NCBI RefSeq assembly: GCF_004337985.1 | Contig: NC_043744.1 | Coordinates: forward strand, 4,623,417-4,687,416 | Length of the DNA stretch: 64,000 nucleotides | Reading direction: 5' to 3' | From: Pyricularia pennisetigena | Lineage: Eukaryota > Ascomycota > Sordariomycetes > Magnaporthales > Pyriculariaceae | Shown here: piece after piece, positions 46,701 to 57,600 of the stretch | Position numbering within the stretch: the first letter of the stretch is position 1 | How the letters are laid out: every line of letters starts with the position of its first letter | Position numbers and translations under genes: made by a program | The notes under the pieces: model-generated | Seen by the model: the letters and a program-made list of their open reading frames with translations, nothing else | Told to the model about the DNA's origin: nothing | The model's database searches: none

Positions 46701-47197
46701 GGGCATGCAAGCGGTGGTTGTGTGATGTCTGGCGGTTGATGGACAATCACTGGGGCGGTGATGTTGTTTTGCAGGAAGGCGGCGACGTTAAGTGATTTGC
46801 GGCTGTGAGTGGTTTTGTCGAGGTTGTCGTTTACGTTGACGTCGTCGTGTTTATTATTATCGGGCTGTTGTTGTTGCCTGGGATAAATTGTTGGCAAATG
46901 TCCAGGATGCTGGTTCGGGTACTCAGAGAAGCGGAGCTCAGCCAAGTCTGGTGGAAGATCAGCGAAGGATAGGCCATGGTCTGATTCAAAAGGCGGCTGG
47001 TCAGCAACTCTTGTTGTGCTGAGGCTACCGGCTGGCTCGGGCGCCTCTAAACTTTGGACAGCATTATCGTCCGACTTTGGCGACTGTTGTTTTTGTTGTT
47101 GGTGCTGGTGCTGGTGCTGTTGTTGTTGTTGTTGTTGTTGTTGTGCATCGGGATCAGATGTGCCTCCGACGGAAGCTGTAACATAGGTTGCGCTCAT
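43748..47197 (-). CDS. KAR9: KAR9-like cortical spindle-positioning protein
   Basis: A single exon of 1,149 residues from ATG 47197. The N-terminus holds a Gln/His-rich run and about 400 residues of low-complexity sequence. Residues about 430-835 are mostly helical and match the KAR9 domain, with segments such as WILVFRGAARQAQKMYESVE and CVDAGLNLTNPALMCKKIESYE. The C-terminal 300 residues are basic, Ser/Pro/Arg-rich and ends in PRWKF; an SGLP motif next to Arg residues may act as an SxIP-like EB1/Bim1-binding site (inference). In yeast Kar9 links microtubule plus ends through Bim1 to the actin cables and myosin that orient the spindle. The gene starts about 0.4 kb from another, weak candidate gene. 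Confidence 0.9.
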   Translation of the reverse strand: MSATYVTASVGGTSDPDAQQQQQQQQQHQHQHQQQKQQSPKSDDNAVQSLEAPEPAGSLSTTRVADQPPFESDHGLSFADLPPDLAELRFSEYPNQHPGHLPTIYPRQQQQPDNNKHDDVNVNDNLDKTTHSRKSLNVAAFLQNNITAPVIVHQPPDITQPPLACPDADALDDSYTQTSQRQTSVSPARITARRPSPGLAARLKALGFGSSNSQKETQSAAALRAEAIGRLDEEQLRQLDQGHQAGSEAPIVERRGRPWKGALVRIPSKASLKGLKFRSGKRSPSLVSPSDAEAAVSSAAAVTSEVPEGPELLPEIDTVPDLTMDTNKFRLPDHSNGNGTKCQPETRQQHLDRDSTIMSPTTPDDERPPPPPKDSPPLSSATTPATDFSQEIHFNPLGLQRPGSIYTLSRASFSNQLAQLTSLQLPDANSLSEKVAAISTAQSAARALIGAAEQIRNWISKASEVISGLDSDDDVEWSAAGGREGLEEVENAISRFESLIKVYLSAIEALNNRPDIGSVAPEDLARTVMQMEAITKEWANIHVTLNSVKGQVEIAMEWEELWNMVLGDIQNEMDELCRLVFEMEERRHKSMLAVANSQDNVDIGDLETIVEETPPAATRLQAAKSHRFSLPAFPASPSSPGVPNLTQDDSSLLALFARMQPLRASLDFLPMRLSVFAARAEKTFPSAAEELEMRREDLDNSYKKLEKDAENLRKELGEDRWILVFRGAARQAQKMYESVERSVAKIKECVDAGLNLTNPALMCKKIESYEAKKTHYSPAIERVLSIIDRGIKDRLTVNGEIVRLHTELQTKWDEMRDRMREMDLCLDELTMDDKGQALRDSISTMLSNDMSGLGSGHETPQSSPPSSVIMSGLGLETPTSKILNKRRSVSGNASGLPMPTNRRSMSAVAPSQQQPRKPISRLSTTGGLGRDNSLTPMAKPRSSTTRPSNNPIPSRPRWNSSVNGVDTGHNFKPLAVEPQSTPSPRSSATKMPLRSPLSGRAGSASPMPDATPSKPPSSHSRYSFRERLTSPGPYSQQATAASRMNQARLTAQSSSTALGNRRSSLQPPGRPTVDAPLGTSPARPASSMATTNPRRTSALPQSSGSMGLARDGVVRSTSVSGRNTPSTQRAPFRKSQTEKPMDAKPRWKF
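47084..47147 (-). repeat. CAA/CAC repeat (polyQ/QH) in KAR9
   Basis: On the coding strand this is a mixed Gln/His codon run near residues 17-40 of the KAR9-like protein: nine Gln, alternating His-Gln, then further Gln. It is a likely length-variable, disordered stretch. Confidence 0.85.
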
Positions 47198-47630
47198 TCA
47201 TTTACCCTGCTGCCACTATGGAGCAGCGCCTTTCGTCGTGTGAGGTTGGAGCTCGATCTGATCCGATCCCAAAAGCTAATGCCAGCACACCCAGGCTTGG
47301 TCCGTGGGGTTCGAAGCGCTGGTCGGTCGGCCCAGAGTCTGACCGCCAGCGACCGCTGTTTCCTTCTGTTACTTGTGGCGCTGCCGTACCGTTCCACGTG
47401 CAGGAAAACGATTTGAGAAGTGACGGATTGCTGGACGCGCTCCACTTTGCTGCAGAAAAATTCGGGGACTCGGCGAATGGATTGGATGTACTGGTCCAAA
47501 AAGAGGATTGTCTGCTTGGAAAGAGGAAAGCAGATAGGGATAAATGTGAGTAATAGTTTTGCTGCGTTGGCAAGCCGGCACTGCTTTTTGTATCCTTCTT
47601 ATTTTATTTTATTTTTTTCTTTCAAAAAGG
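47198..47630. promoter_or_regulatory. Divergent promoter of KAR9
   Basis: The 430 bp upstream of KAR9 also lie just upstream of a possible small plus-strand gene. Frames seen here on both strands overlap and have no motif. Confidence 0.4.
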
Positions 47631-48052
47631 ATGGCTAGCTCGTGGCGCTTTGCGCTGGCGCAGGACTGGGGCGAGGCTAGCAAAGTCAAGCCAGAAGAAA
47701 GTGAGTCGTTGCGAAGGAAGCGCGCGAAGTGCTAAAATAAAACCAAAAAAAAAAAAAAAAAGTGAGAGTGTGACGTATGGTGAAGGTATGCGCGGTTGGC
47801 AAGAAGCTAGACCAAAAACAATTTGTATCAATAGTAAGTATCTAAGAAAAACCTAGGCAGGCATGAGGTAGATAAGGTAAATGAGGACAAAAGAGAAGGT
47901 AGACAAAGAAAGTTGAGAAAGAAAAGGACCTACAGAATATCGGCGTCTCAGAACTGCGGGAGAGCTTCGAAAAGTGCTTGGCCGGCAACGAATGCACTTT
48001 AATTGGAAGCAGCACGGTAGCCACAACTTGTTTGCTGGGTCTCGGAAAATAA
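47631..48052 (+). CDS. Possible small spliced gene, about 56-66 residues
   Basis: A weak prediction. Exon 1 is 47631-47700 (AGGATGG context, MASSWRFALAQDW), followed by a consensus donor GTGAGT. The last exon begins at 47952 after TCTCAG and reads LRESFEKCLAGNECTLI, with a strongly coding-like composition, to a stop at 48052. An extra 30-bp exon 47804-47833, followed by a perfect donor GTAAGTA, also keeps frame and would give 66 instead of 56 residues. Two of the three Cys have a CX5C spacing that recalls small mitochondrial twin-Cys assembly factors, but I could not match it to a named family. The intron contains an A17 tract. A longer plus frame 47992-48372 overlaps the last exon in another frame. 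Confidence 0.3.
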
Positions 48053-50513
48053 TCTCGAAGCCAATGTCCGTGTACTGGGCTTCTTCGGCCAAGCTCTACG
48101 AGGAAAAGCAGGCCGTGGTACTACGACGGGACGAGTCGCAACAAATGGCAATGCACATCACCTTGCACAAGCGGCACCACGACGGTATTACATCGATGAT
48201 GATTGATCTGTGTCTGCTCCTCTGGGCACTCGATCGACCCGGCCAACCTGGTCCTCCCCTGGTTATATGTGTCGCGCTGCCGATCGAATGCTCGAGTAGG
48301 GCCCTCTCCGGGATTCAAGAGAGTCTTCTAATGTCTTGTCGCAACCCGTTCTGCGCCCAAGATGAAACGTAAACGACCAAGAATAGGAAGTAGCGTGTGT
48401 ATGAACTCTGAGATCGCGTCTCGGGCCCGGTTATGTGCTGAGGTAAGGATGCAGTGGAGGCGACCTAGGTTGATTTGGATCTTTTGATTGCCCTTTCACA
48501 ATGAGAATAAAAGAGCTATGTAAATAATTTCTAGACCTAGATGTAGACTAACAACTCTAGATGATGTCTTGCAAACCTCTGAACTTCGAATCTCGGATTG
48601 CCAGTCTGTACGGACTTGATCTCGAGAAAAACCCAGCAGCTCATCAAACGATAATGAAAATTGTGGACCATTATCCAAGGTTGAGTTTAGCGAGGAATAC
48701 TCAGCCGTGACAATAGTTTGTACCGTCAAATCAAACTTGATTTGAAGCCGACTACCCACTCAGTCAAGGCTGTCGAACCACGCCCAGGTACCTTAGTCAG
48801 GTGACACTGAATGACACCTGTCCCACGGTAACCCCCATATTCATACCCCTCCTCTCGGCGCAAGAGACCACTTTCCAGGTCTAGAGTTGCATTCAGGGGT
48901 TCCAGGTTATATTATACGTGATTTAATCTCCATGGTGTACTGTGTACTGTACAGGCCAGGTGTGCGCGGCCGTTGGGATAGTATAAATGATTAAACGGCT
49001 CTTATAGATTTCAAACGCGTGTACGGGTATCCCAACTTTGCTACCCTATAGTACACAATGCCTGACGCATTTGACATATGCATGTGTGCCTGCCCATTGA
49101 CATTGCTGTGTGGCTTCTGCAAAATGCAATCAATAATGCAATGCTACGTCGATGGATGGCAGGACACGGACTCCCGCCACTATCTACCACGAGCGAGAAA
49201 TCAGGGCTAGTTCTAGCGTAGTCTAGAACTACTGTACACCTACTGTACTCTGTATTTTTAACGTAGTAAAGTCTACGTAGTAGTTCCCCATTCCAGGCAT
49301 TCGGGTTCGCGACTGGCCAATCAAGTGAGCTTGTTGTCGTGGTTTTGTTAGAAAACGGCACGACTACGTTGCCTAGGGGTTGCTGCGAACTAAACCCCAC
49401 GATGAAGTAGCTTAAACGCCTCAAATGTCGTTTCTGCACCGTGACAGCAGAACTTACCTTTACTCTGTAAGTGCACCACCGTTGCAGCTAGTCCATTAAA
49501 TAAATAGATGATTAGAATTGGTCTCTTAGCGGAAAGCCCAAAAGACGAAAGTGGCTGACTGACAGCAAGCCAGAGCAGGTAGGTAGTTACTTTCGTAATA
49601 CCTACGAAATTCAAAATGAAAATGCCACTCGAAGGGAAATAAGATGAAGCCTCCACCTATCAGGTGGCCAACCGGCTATGGATGTTTCACGCGTCCCTTG
49701 CCAAAGCAAGTAGCAAGGGTTCCACCAGTCAGTCAGTCAGTCGGCATTACGCGATATGTCAGGAAGGTACAAACGGATTAATTACCTAGGCCTGGACCTA
49801 CAGTAGAAGCTGGATTTTTCCATTTTCCGACTTGGCCGTGCAGCACCGTCTCATTGTTCAGCCCAGTCAAGTCAGTCAGTCAATCAGTTAATTTCTGCTC
49901 AATTCTTTCTTTCTTTTTGGGCTTGCGTCGCTCTTTGAATCACAAGCTTTTGTACATTTTGGTTTTCTGGTCTTTCTTGATTTTTGAGTTAAGTTTTTGG
50001 ATTGAGGGTAAATTCTGATCGTCTTTTGCTTATTTACGCCACTCGCCGCCATGCAACCAAAACGGTTACTTTAACCTAGGCAACTTAAAATCAGAGAGTG
50101 TGTTTTGTTTGTGGGATGGCTTGCTTGCTTGCTTGCTTGCATGCTTCAAGGACGGCCCGTTGCCTTTCTACTATACCTTGTCTGTATAACCCACATACCT
50201 ACCGTTTACCTTAATCTCGATTAAAGTGGACGCTGCAGACGGCACCAAGGACCCGTTGCCTCCCCATTGCTTTCTCTTGACAATCTTCAATCACATACGA
50301 CCTCACATCCCCAGTCTAGCCTAGAACCTAGTGTGAAAGCTCAGGCCTGTCCGCGTCCGCCTGAACGATATCGGATTTGCTATCTACGATTGCGCAAATC
50401 AAATTCCATCCCGGTTTCATATCCAGCTACCTGACCCCGTCCATTCTTTGCATACAGCTGGTTGGATCTACCAGTCACTGTCGCCTCCATCATCAAACGA
50501 CCCGCCCGAAACC
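48053..50513. other. Gene-poor stretch upstream of the 50.5-kb gene
   Basis: No supported gene beyond the tail of the plus frame 47992-48372 (126 codons from an ATG, no motif). The stretch holds short tandem repeats: an AGTC repeat at about 49726-49742 and a GCTT repeat at 50119-50140. A segment at about 49230-49290 is rich in overlapping tactgtac/tacgtag words. The last 300 bp are a C/T-rich leader of the next gene. Confidence 0.5.
50119..50140. repeat. Tetranucleotide repeat (GCTT)5
   Basis: Five tandem GCTT units in noncoding DNA, followed by a partly matching GCATGCTT. A simple microsatellite. Confidence 0.85.
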
Positions 50514-52388
50514 ATGGCCACCGCCTCACAGGATAAACCCCCAACCTTCCGCCGCGATTCACCATCACCCGAGATAGCCCCGACCCGAGCTATAGGGGCC
50601 TGCCCAGAGCTGTCCCGCTGTCTCTCGACTGCGTCACTGGCCTCACAAGGGTCCGCCACTACTGACGGCTCGCGTCCTCGCGAGTCTCTCGGGGCAGCCA
50701 GCGACACGTCCAACTTCTCTCGCCACTCTTCAGCAAGCTTTGCTTCTTCTTCTCGTCTCTCCGATGTTAGCGGGCTCGGAGTCGACACGGGTGGCCGGAG
50801 GAGTTGTAGTGGCAGTCGCTATTCGACAATGAGCATGGATAGGCCCGCCGGTCAGCGCTCCTCATCTCGCCGACGCGGCTACATGCGTCCTTGTGGAACC
50901 GACTTTGCTGCCAGCGCCCGCCAACGAGAGAGCGTCCTCAGTCTGGGTAGCATTACACATCTTCAGTACTACTTTGCCAGGACTGGTCTTCTGGACGGCA
51001 AGGGCGGTAATCTCGGTCGGAGGAGGAATCAAAAGGCACAGACCCTGGATTTTTCCCAATTGGACAGCTCCGTCTTCAAGAAGACTGGCAGCGGGTCAGA
51101 TGTAGACTCTTCATATGCATCCATGGGCAGTAGCCCAGATCTGGGCGCACAACAAACTGGCCTCGTCGAATCTCCTATCCGGGAGGAGCACATGGGGGAC
51201 GAAGCGTACTTTGACGATGATGTTTCTGACCCGGAGGATTACGATGGGGCTGAGCACGGCATGCTCCCGCCAACTACCAGCACATATATCCACCGCGAGA
51301 AACCTGTGCCTAAGCCGCCCTCCATGTCCGAGCTGCGCGCAGAGTTGACGAGCGCCCTCGAAACGGCCACCAAGGCACTCGATGAGGCCAAAGAAGGCAG
51401 GGATGTGTCCAAAGCTGAGGACCCAGAAGACAAGGAGAACAGCACACCCTCTAAGAAGGCGCCAGGGTGGTTCGAGGTCCAGGGCGTGCACATCCTCGAC
51501 GTCATGACGCTCGCGATTCGAGCAGCCAAGGTCTACTACACGAGCCACGAGCACCCACACAAGCTCGACGCCATCAAGTCGGAAAAGGCAGTGCGCGCAG
51601 AGCTTCTTTCCGTCATGGACGCTCTAAAGCGCATGGCTTCGCGCAACTTCGCCGGAGGCATACGTGAAGACGAATTCGCTACTATGGATGACTGGGTCGC
51701 CGGTTTGAAAGACATGCTGAGTCGTGAGGACGAAATGGTCGCTGCTGAGAGGAAAGAGGTTGCCAGCTGGACCTGGCTCAAGGACGCCGGTTGGTCCGAT
51801 AGCTTGGAGAAGCGCGTCGAGCGCGAGTATGCCTTTATCAAGTCCCTGCTAGCCGGGAACGGCTCGTTTCCCGGTCAGAGCACTTGGATGACCACACCGA
51901 TCCAGACGACGTCGCCGACCACTACCTCGTTCCCTGGTGCCGCCTCATCATCAACAGCAAAATTACTACCGACAGCGACCGCCACGATGGACGAAGAGAT
52001 TTTACCTGAATGGAAGCCCATAGACCGCGATACCCCGCTCGATAGTCAAACGGTGCCAACGCCATTTTTGCGCGCCATGCAGAACGGCAAGTTCTTGGTC
52101 CGGCTGCACAACGGAGCCGTGCACAAGTCGCAGCGACGCTTCGGTGCCATCGGTTCGTACCACCAAGACACGGCCAAGCCATACCGTTCCGCCGACAACA
52201 TTCGCTACTGGGTCAAGGCCGCCGAGCTTCGCTGGGAGGTCCACCTCAAAGGCGTCGATCCCCTGGCCCTTGTTTACGACAACGCCGGCCCTCAGGTTTG
52301 GGTGGCATTTGAGGACGCCATATTGGACTGGTGCCGCAAGGTCAGAGAGGAGATCACTGCCGAGCTCGTTGCTGCCGGACTGGTCTGA
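50514..52388 (+). CDS. Uncharacterised Ser-rich fungal protein
   Basis: A single exon of 624 residues starting at ACCATGG. The frame is open 66 bp upstream but has no ATG there. Residues 1-140 are Ser/Arg-rich and disordered. The segment LQYYFARTGLLDGKGG (about 150-165) looks like a conserved motif; I recall the same motif in other Pezizomycotina proteins without a known function. Residues about 285-315 form a charged helix, and about 335-480 form a helical region with many Trp and charged residues (WFEVQGVHILDVMTLAIRAAK, ASWTWLKDAGW). The C-terminal region (about 505-624) contains YRSADNIRYWVKAAELRW and ends in a helix with DWCRKVREEI. No transmembrane segment or signal peptide is seen. Several SP/TP sites suggest phosphorylation. 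Function unknown. Confidence 0.88.
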   Translation: MATASQDKPPTFRRDSPSPEIAPTRAIGACPELSRCLSTASLASQGSATTDGSRPRESLGAASDTSNFSRHSSASFASSSRLSDVSGLGVDTGGRRSCSGSRYSTMSMDRPAGQRSSSRRRGYMRPCGTDFAASARQRESVLSLGSITHLQYYFARTGLLDGKGGNLGRRRNQKAQTLDFSQLDSSVFKKTGSGSDVDSSYASMGSSPDLGAQQTGLVESPIREEHMGDEAYFDDDVSDPEDYDGAEHGMLPPTTSTYIHREKPVPKPPSMSELRAELTSALETATKALDEAKEGRDVSKAEDPEDKENSTPSKKAPGWFEVQGVHILDVMTLAIRAAKVYYTSHEHPHKLDAIKSEKAVRAELLSVMDALKRMASRNFAGGIREDEFATMDDWVAGLKDMLSREDEMVAAERKEVASWTWLKDAGWSDSLEKRVEREYAFIKSLLAGNGSFPGQSTWMTTPIQTTSPTTTSFPGAASSSTAKLLPTATATMDEEILPEWKPIDRDTPLDSQTVPTPFLRAMQNGKFLVRLHNGAVHKSQRRFGAIGSYHQDTAKPYRSADNIRYWVKAAELRWEVHLKGVDPLALVYDNAGPQVWVAFEDAILDWCRKVREEITAELVAAGLV

Positions 52389-53857
52389 TTTCAGCTCCCC
52401 CTCTTGCTCTTTGGTCATTTACGGAGCTGTGGGCTTGTAAGCCCTTTATTCACCCACGAATTCCCATGACAATACCCTTGTATGAAGCTGCGGCGGGCGT
52501 ATCTTTCAAGCTCCCGCCTTGTTGTTCCTCTTCTCTTCTTATCCCCCACTTTTAGGCCAAGAAGCCATTATCTTGATCACACACGGACATGTGTAATTCA
52601 GACTAGATCTCTTCAAGGGGACGTTCTTCGTCCACTATGGTCCGCCTTTGGTGTTTTTTTTATTTTTTTATTTATTTTTTCCCATGACCATTTCGTCGCC
52701 TATATTTGTTTTCATGGACATCTTTCTCTTTTGTAATGTCACATATACCCCCCAAAGCATCGCTTCGATAGGGCGTCTTTATTTACTTCGTCCGAGTCTC
52801 CACTTGCATGGACATTCTGTTTTCTTGGAATCTTCGATACTGTAATTCGCCAGCACTGATAACCCATCAGTACCTTGTGTCGCTGTTTCTTTTTCTTTTT
52901 TTTCTTTTTTTGGTTTAGAAACTATAAGAGTTGGGAGATATCTCCACCTTTTGCCCCGAAAATGTGTGTTGACTAGATTTGGTTAATAACAAAGGTTTTC
53001 ATTCATAATCACGATCCCTGTGTGTGGCTGACGTGCCAAGTATTCGAATGCCGATGCCCAGCTGTCAAACGTACATTCCCGCACTCCGACTTTTCTTCTG
53101 CCTTTTATTTGCCTTTGCGGCAGCAGCCGTGATCTGCTCAACGGGCAACTTGAGTCGGTAATTGGCCAAACAATCTCAGGAGGGAGATATCATGGACCAA
53201 AATAATCATACGTGAGGAAAACAAAGCACAGCCCAAATTGGCATTTCTTGTCACATTAATGGGTGCTGTTCGAGAAGAACTGTGGTGGCGATTACTATGC
53301 CTTAGCCCTCCCCCCTGCAATGGCGCATCAATGAGCTTTTGTTGCCGAGGAGTCCTTTCAGTGCCTTTAAAATAGAAAAAAAAAAAAGAAAAAACAAGAA
53401 GGAAAAGAAAGAGAAAGTAAGAAGAGTCAGAGTAAAAATTAAGCAATCGTCGGTGGCTTGCTTATTTGTTACTTTTTTTCAGCCCCCCACGGCCGAGATA
53501 CAAGAGAAAAAGCAACTAAAAGAGAAGCAACTAGGAGTAAAAAAATCATGCTTTCTATAAGGGACGTCAGTTTAGTTTCGATCCTGATCGTTTGGTTTCT
53601 GCCGTCTTTAATCTAGAGCAGTACCAGCAAAATCAACGCGGCCTTCCATATCTATTCAACTGCAGCGACTGCTTAGGTAGATACTACTTCTACCGGACGA
53701 CTTTGAGTAGATGGATGCCTGGTAGAGGGAGTAACATGTCGATCAATTCGGAATTCCGGAGATGAAAGCGGTTGTTTCAGACAAGGAACTGTGCATCTTG
53801 AATCCTAGTCTCGGTGAGAGGGAAATGCTTCTTGGTGTTCCCCAGACAACTCGGTGC

Positions 53858-53890
<33 letters not shown>

Positions 53891-54196
53891 AACCTCCATT
53901 AACAAAGCATTCTTGTGAAGTCTTCCCCCTGAACAAAAAATGGACGAACGATAACATCACGCCGGATACCCCGGATAGGGCAAGCCTGCTACCGAGGGAC
54001 GGCGTCGATACGGACGCCAGGTGAAACCCAGCCGTATCCGGCGGACGAAATAAGGGGCGCCTGGATGACTTGCAACGGCGTTGGCTACCCACTCGGCGGC
54101 GCGGTGCCATACGGTATGGGTTAAGAAAATCATCCTGAGCCCGGCGGCGCTGGACCTTAGAGCGGGCTCGCTTCCTGAACCGGACCGGACCAGGCC
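52389..54196. other. Intergenic region upstream of the kelch relic
   Basis: The left part is the T-rich 3' flank of the 50.5-kb gene. An A31 tract lies at 53859-53889. The G/C-rich segment 53940-54196 differs from its surroundings and may be a further decayed part of the kelch gene, but I could not read a clear frame there. Confidence 0.5.
53859..53889. repeat. Poly-A tract (A31)
   Basis: A run of 31 A in noncoding DNA, about 300 bp before the kelch relic. Confidence 0.9.
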
Positions 54197-54597
54197 TGTC
54201 TCCGGGCGTCAGCCTCGGGTTCCGGAGGGATGTACGAGGTATTCGTGTTTGGCGGCTCCAAGAGGGGCGGCAGGGTTTTGTCTGGCGTGCACGTTCTTAC
54301 TATCCCGGCTTTGCGCTGGTTCAGGGTGCCCAGCCCTGACGAGGAACAAGCCCGGCGATGGACACCAGTGCGCAGTCGTAGGGGGACGACAGGCGGCAGA
54401 TGCTCTCAATAGGCGGAAAAGTCTATGGGCTCGACCAATGACCTAGTGCTATCAATGCCCTGGATATCACGGAGCTGAAATGGAAGAATGACTTTAATCT
54501 CGGGTTGGCAACACATCAGATACCTTCCATTGTGACAAATTGGTATTCTAATGGGTCAATCGAGAAGACGAGAGTGAATAGGTCGGAGAGCAGATGA
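54197..54597 (+). pseudogene. Broken kelch-repeat protein gene
   Basis: Plus-strand sequence that reads as consecutive kelch blades only if the frame changes twice. Frame A (54197 to about 54350) contains MYEVFVFGG and VHVLTIPALRWF, the strand pattern of a kelch blade. Frame B (about 54350-54395) gives DGHQCAVVGGRQ, the H-x-C...VGxRQ hallmark of fungal kelch proteins. Frame C (from 54400) gives MLSIGGKVYGLDQ, an in-frame TGA at 54439, then ALDITELKWKNDF, the closing blade, and a stop at 54595-54597. Only the C-terminal part of a kelch domain remains; intact fungal relatives usually go on to a transmembrane helix. The high G/C content argues against RIP as the cause. The frame changes are too many to be a single sequencing error. 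Confidence 0.78.
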
Positions 54598-54678
54598 TTA
54601 ACAAAAACAAGAAACTAGGAATTTCCCCTGAGACCATACTCTGAACAAGGCAAACCTACGGCCGAACACCGACCCAAC

Positions 54679-57600
54679 TCAATATCTGTCATCCTTTGAC
54701 CACCACTTTGACTGAATCAAGTGATACTTCTCCTGCACAAAATCTTCCGACGGCTTGTTCTCCTCCTGCCCAGCCTCGCTTTCTGCGTCGTCGTCATGTC
54801 CCTTCGGCATCCCAGAGTAGTACCGGCCCCACTGGAAACTCTCGCCGAGCCTCCGTGCCACGTCATTGGCCTCGTTCAGGCTCACGAGCCGCCGTTTACC
54901 ATTCGGGTAGGTGAGGCACATCTGATGAAGGCCCTCTACACGCTCCCGGTCCTCAGCTGCCCGCTGACCCTGGTACTGGCGCCACTGGTCATCCGAGGTT
55001 TGGCCGTACATAAAACTCGTGTCTTGCATTCGCCGCTGCTTGAATTTGGCCTGCTGCTCCGGAAGGAAAAACGATGGGCGCATCTTGATCAGAGTATCGA
55101 GCCTATTGAATCGGGCATTGCTGTAGTGAAAACGATCATTCACGCTCTTGTGCGTACCGATGCGCGTTTCGATAAAGATATCATACGCCAGCTCGGCAGG
55201 CGTTCTTCCCACTGCATTCTCGCGAAATAGCAGGTTGGCATCCATCTCAAGAATCAGCTTGATGCTCTCCAAAGGAGCCTGTCTTGAAATTAACATGTGC
55301 AGAGGCGTGTCACCAGTGCCGTCCAACATGGCGAGCTCCTCACCACCCGAGTACTCAAGTAGCAACTTCAGGACCGCGACCAAATCCTCTGGTGTTTTGT
55401 ATTGCGGCGAAGATGCTCCCCACATCTTCCAGGTAGCCGTCGCTATCCACTGATGAAGGGGAGTTCGTCCTTCGGCCGACAAGCTACTTCGCTCCTTGAA
55501 CATAGCTTTACGGAGTTCCGGCTCGAAGAGTTCCAGCATTGGCCGGAGCTGATCAGCTGTGGGGCATCCTTTCAGAACAGCATGCAATATGTTCTCCCAG
55601 TGTGGTCCTTTGACAGTCTGGTCAGAGTGAGGAGCCAGGAGCTCCACAACGTCTGTCCTGCCGCGAAGACAAGCTAGGTAAAAAGGTGTGTAGCCGTCTC
55701 GGGATTTGGTGGTCATTGATGCAGGGTAAGCCTGGATCAAGTATTGAACGAGCTTCTTCGTCTTCTCGCCCTTGGGGCCGCCGATGATGGCAGCGTGCAT
55801 CACAAGATCATTCTGGTTGCCCATCCATCTGGTGATGACTCTCTCCACCCCGCCAGCCGTGGACACTAGGTGCTTGAGCCGAGGATCATCGCGGGCTCCC
55901 TTACTGTTAGCAAACTCCAGGTAGTGCCGCAGTGGTGTGTCGCTCAAAAACCATTCAACTGACTCAATCGAGCCGCAGGAGGCCGCGGTGAGCAGTGGTG
56001 GAGTGTTTGATTCTCGGGTCTTTCTCATGACATCCCTCCCCGCCGTAGCCCAATCCTTTCTCTTCTTTCCGTACACGGTGAGGCCTTGGTAACTCTTGGG
56101 CTTTTCGATCATCTTAGCGCCACTGCGCTTAACTAAATCCTCCAATGGCAAACCTGCACCTGTAGTCTTGATGATCTCAGCCAGTAACTCCGTGCGTCCC
56201 TTCTCGATGGCCCGGTCCCAGATAAGTTCCGGGCAAGAAAAGAAGCGAGTGATCTCAGTTTCAGAGTCGAGTCTCCGTTCAGACAGCTGTGTCGCCGTTT
56301 CGAGGAGGAAGGAGAGACCATTCAAGTCGTTCTGTGCGATAACATAGAGAAGCAGCAAGAGATTCCTTTGCTCCTTGCCCTCGTCGTTCACAACAGGGAA
56401 AGGGCTGGTTACCTGAACAAGCATATCCAAAGGCTTAATCTGACTCTTGACTTGCATGGAGATCTCCCCGATGTTGTCGATTGTGAACTTGTCGTCAACA
56501 ATGAGCTTATATATACGAGGCTCGTCCGTCTCATCCACCGATTTCTCGGAACCACCCGAGTCATACCCAGGATCCCTCATAGTGAACTTGGTGGTTGTTG
56601 CCTCCTCGGGTGCATATTGAGCCTGGGCGATCTCAAGAATGGCCTGAGCAACATGCAAGTGGCCACGCAGAAAAGCGAGGCCAAACACATTGGCATGGTT
56701 TTTATCCTTTACCGATATCATCAATGGCGCTTCGCGTTGATCGGCATCCCAGCTCCCAAGAGTCAAGCGCTTAATAGTCTCGAGGTCTCCATCCCAGGCT
56801 GCCTCGAATAGTTGGACATAGGCCGCCTCTCGGACCGGGGTCATATCCTTGACAGGGTGAAATCCGTGATTGAACTCGTATGGAGGGTATTTGTTATGAT
56901 CCGCCCTATTCCACAAGTTGAAATCTTGTCTCGTGCCGGCTGGGATATCAGGGTGGAGCTCAGAAAAGGTCTTTCCACCTTTTTCGACGACGGTAGACTC
57001 GGCTTGTTCGAATGCTTGCACAAGATTTAGAATGGCTGCCTTCTTCTCTTGGAGACCTTCGAGAACATCAAGTTGGCGAGTATAGGCCTTGTAGATCTTT
57101 ACACGCTCAGCGTGTTCTTGGCGGGCAGCCTCGATGTCATTCGTCACAACAAGATGCTTCCAGGACCCGGGCTTGGCTCCATCGAGAGCTTTATCATCCC
57201 CCAAAAATGGCAATGGTTCAGGGGTGAGGGTTTCTTCACCCTTGTACGAGCGGAGGGTTTCGAGCTGCTTGCGCAGAATATCCAAGAGGGTCTGCCCCGA
57301 ATTATACGTGCGGCTGTAAGAATTAGGATCAAGCAGATCCTGACTTTGCGCGCTGATGCTGTTTACGTCCGCCCCATGTCTGAGCAACTCCGTTATTATC
57401 AACGGATGTCCATAGAGGGCCGCAAGAATTACTGGCTGCTCTGTCAAACGCCTGAAGTCTTTTTCACTTTCAGAAGCGTTGACAAGATTATAGTCTGAAG
57501 ACTGCCTGGCGCCCTTGAGCCATGTCTCAAAATCTATTTGAGGGGCAGCTCCAGCTTCAAGGAGCTGTAAAACCAGTCCCGTATCACCGTTCTTGATGGC

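Noticed and set aside
49680..50150. Short AGTC and GCTT repeats as a possible CRISPR or mobile-element signature
   Set aside because: These are simple tandem tetranucleotides without spacers, and the genome is eukaryotic.
53940..54196. G/C-rich segment as further kelch coding sequence
   Set aside because: No frame gives a readable kelch blade here, so the pseudogene call was limited to 54197-54597.
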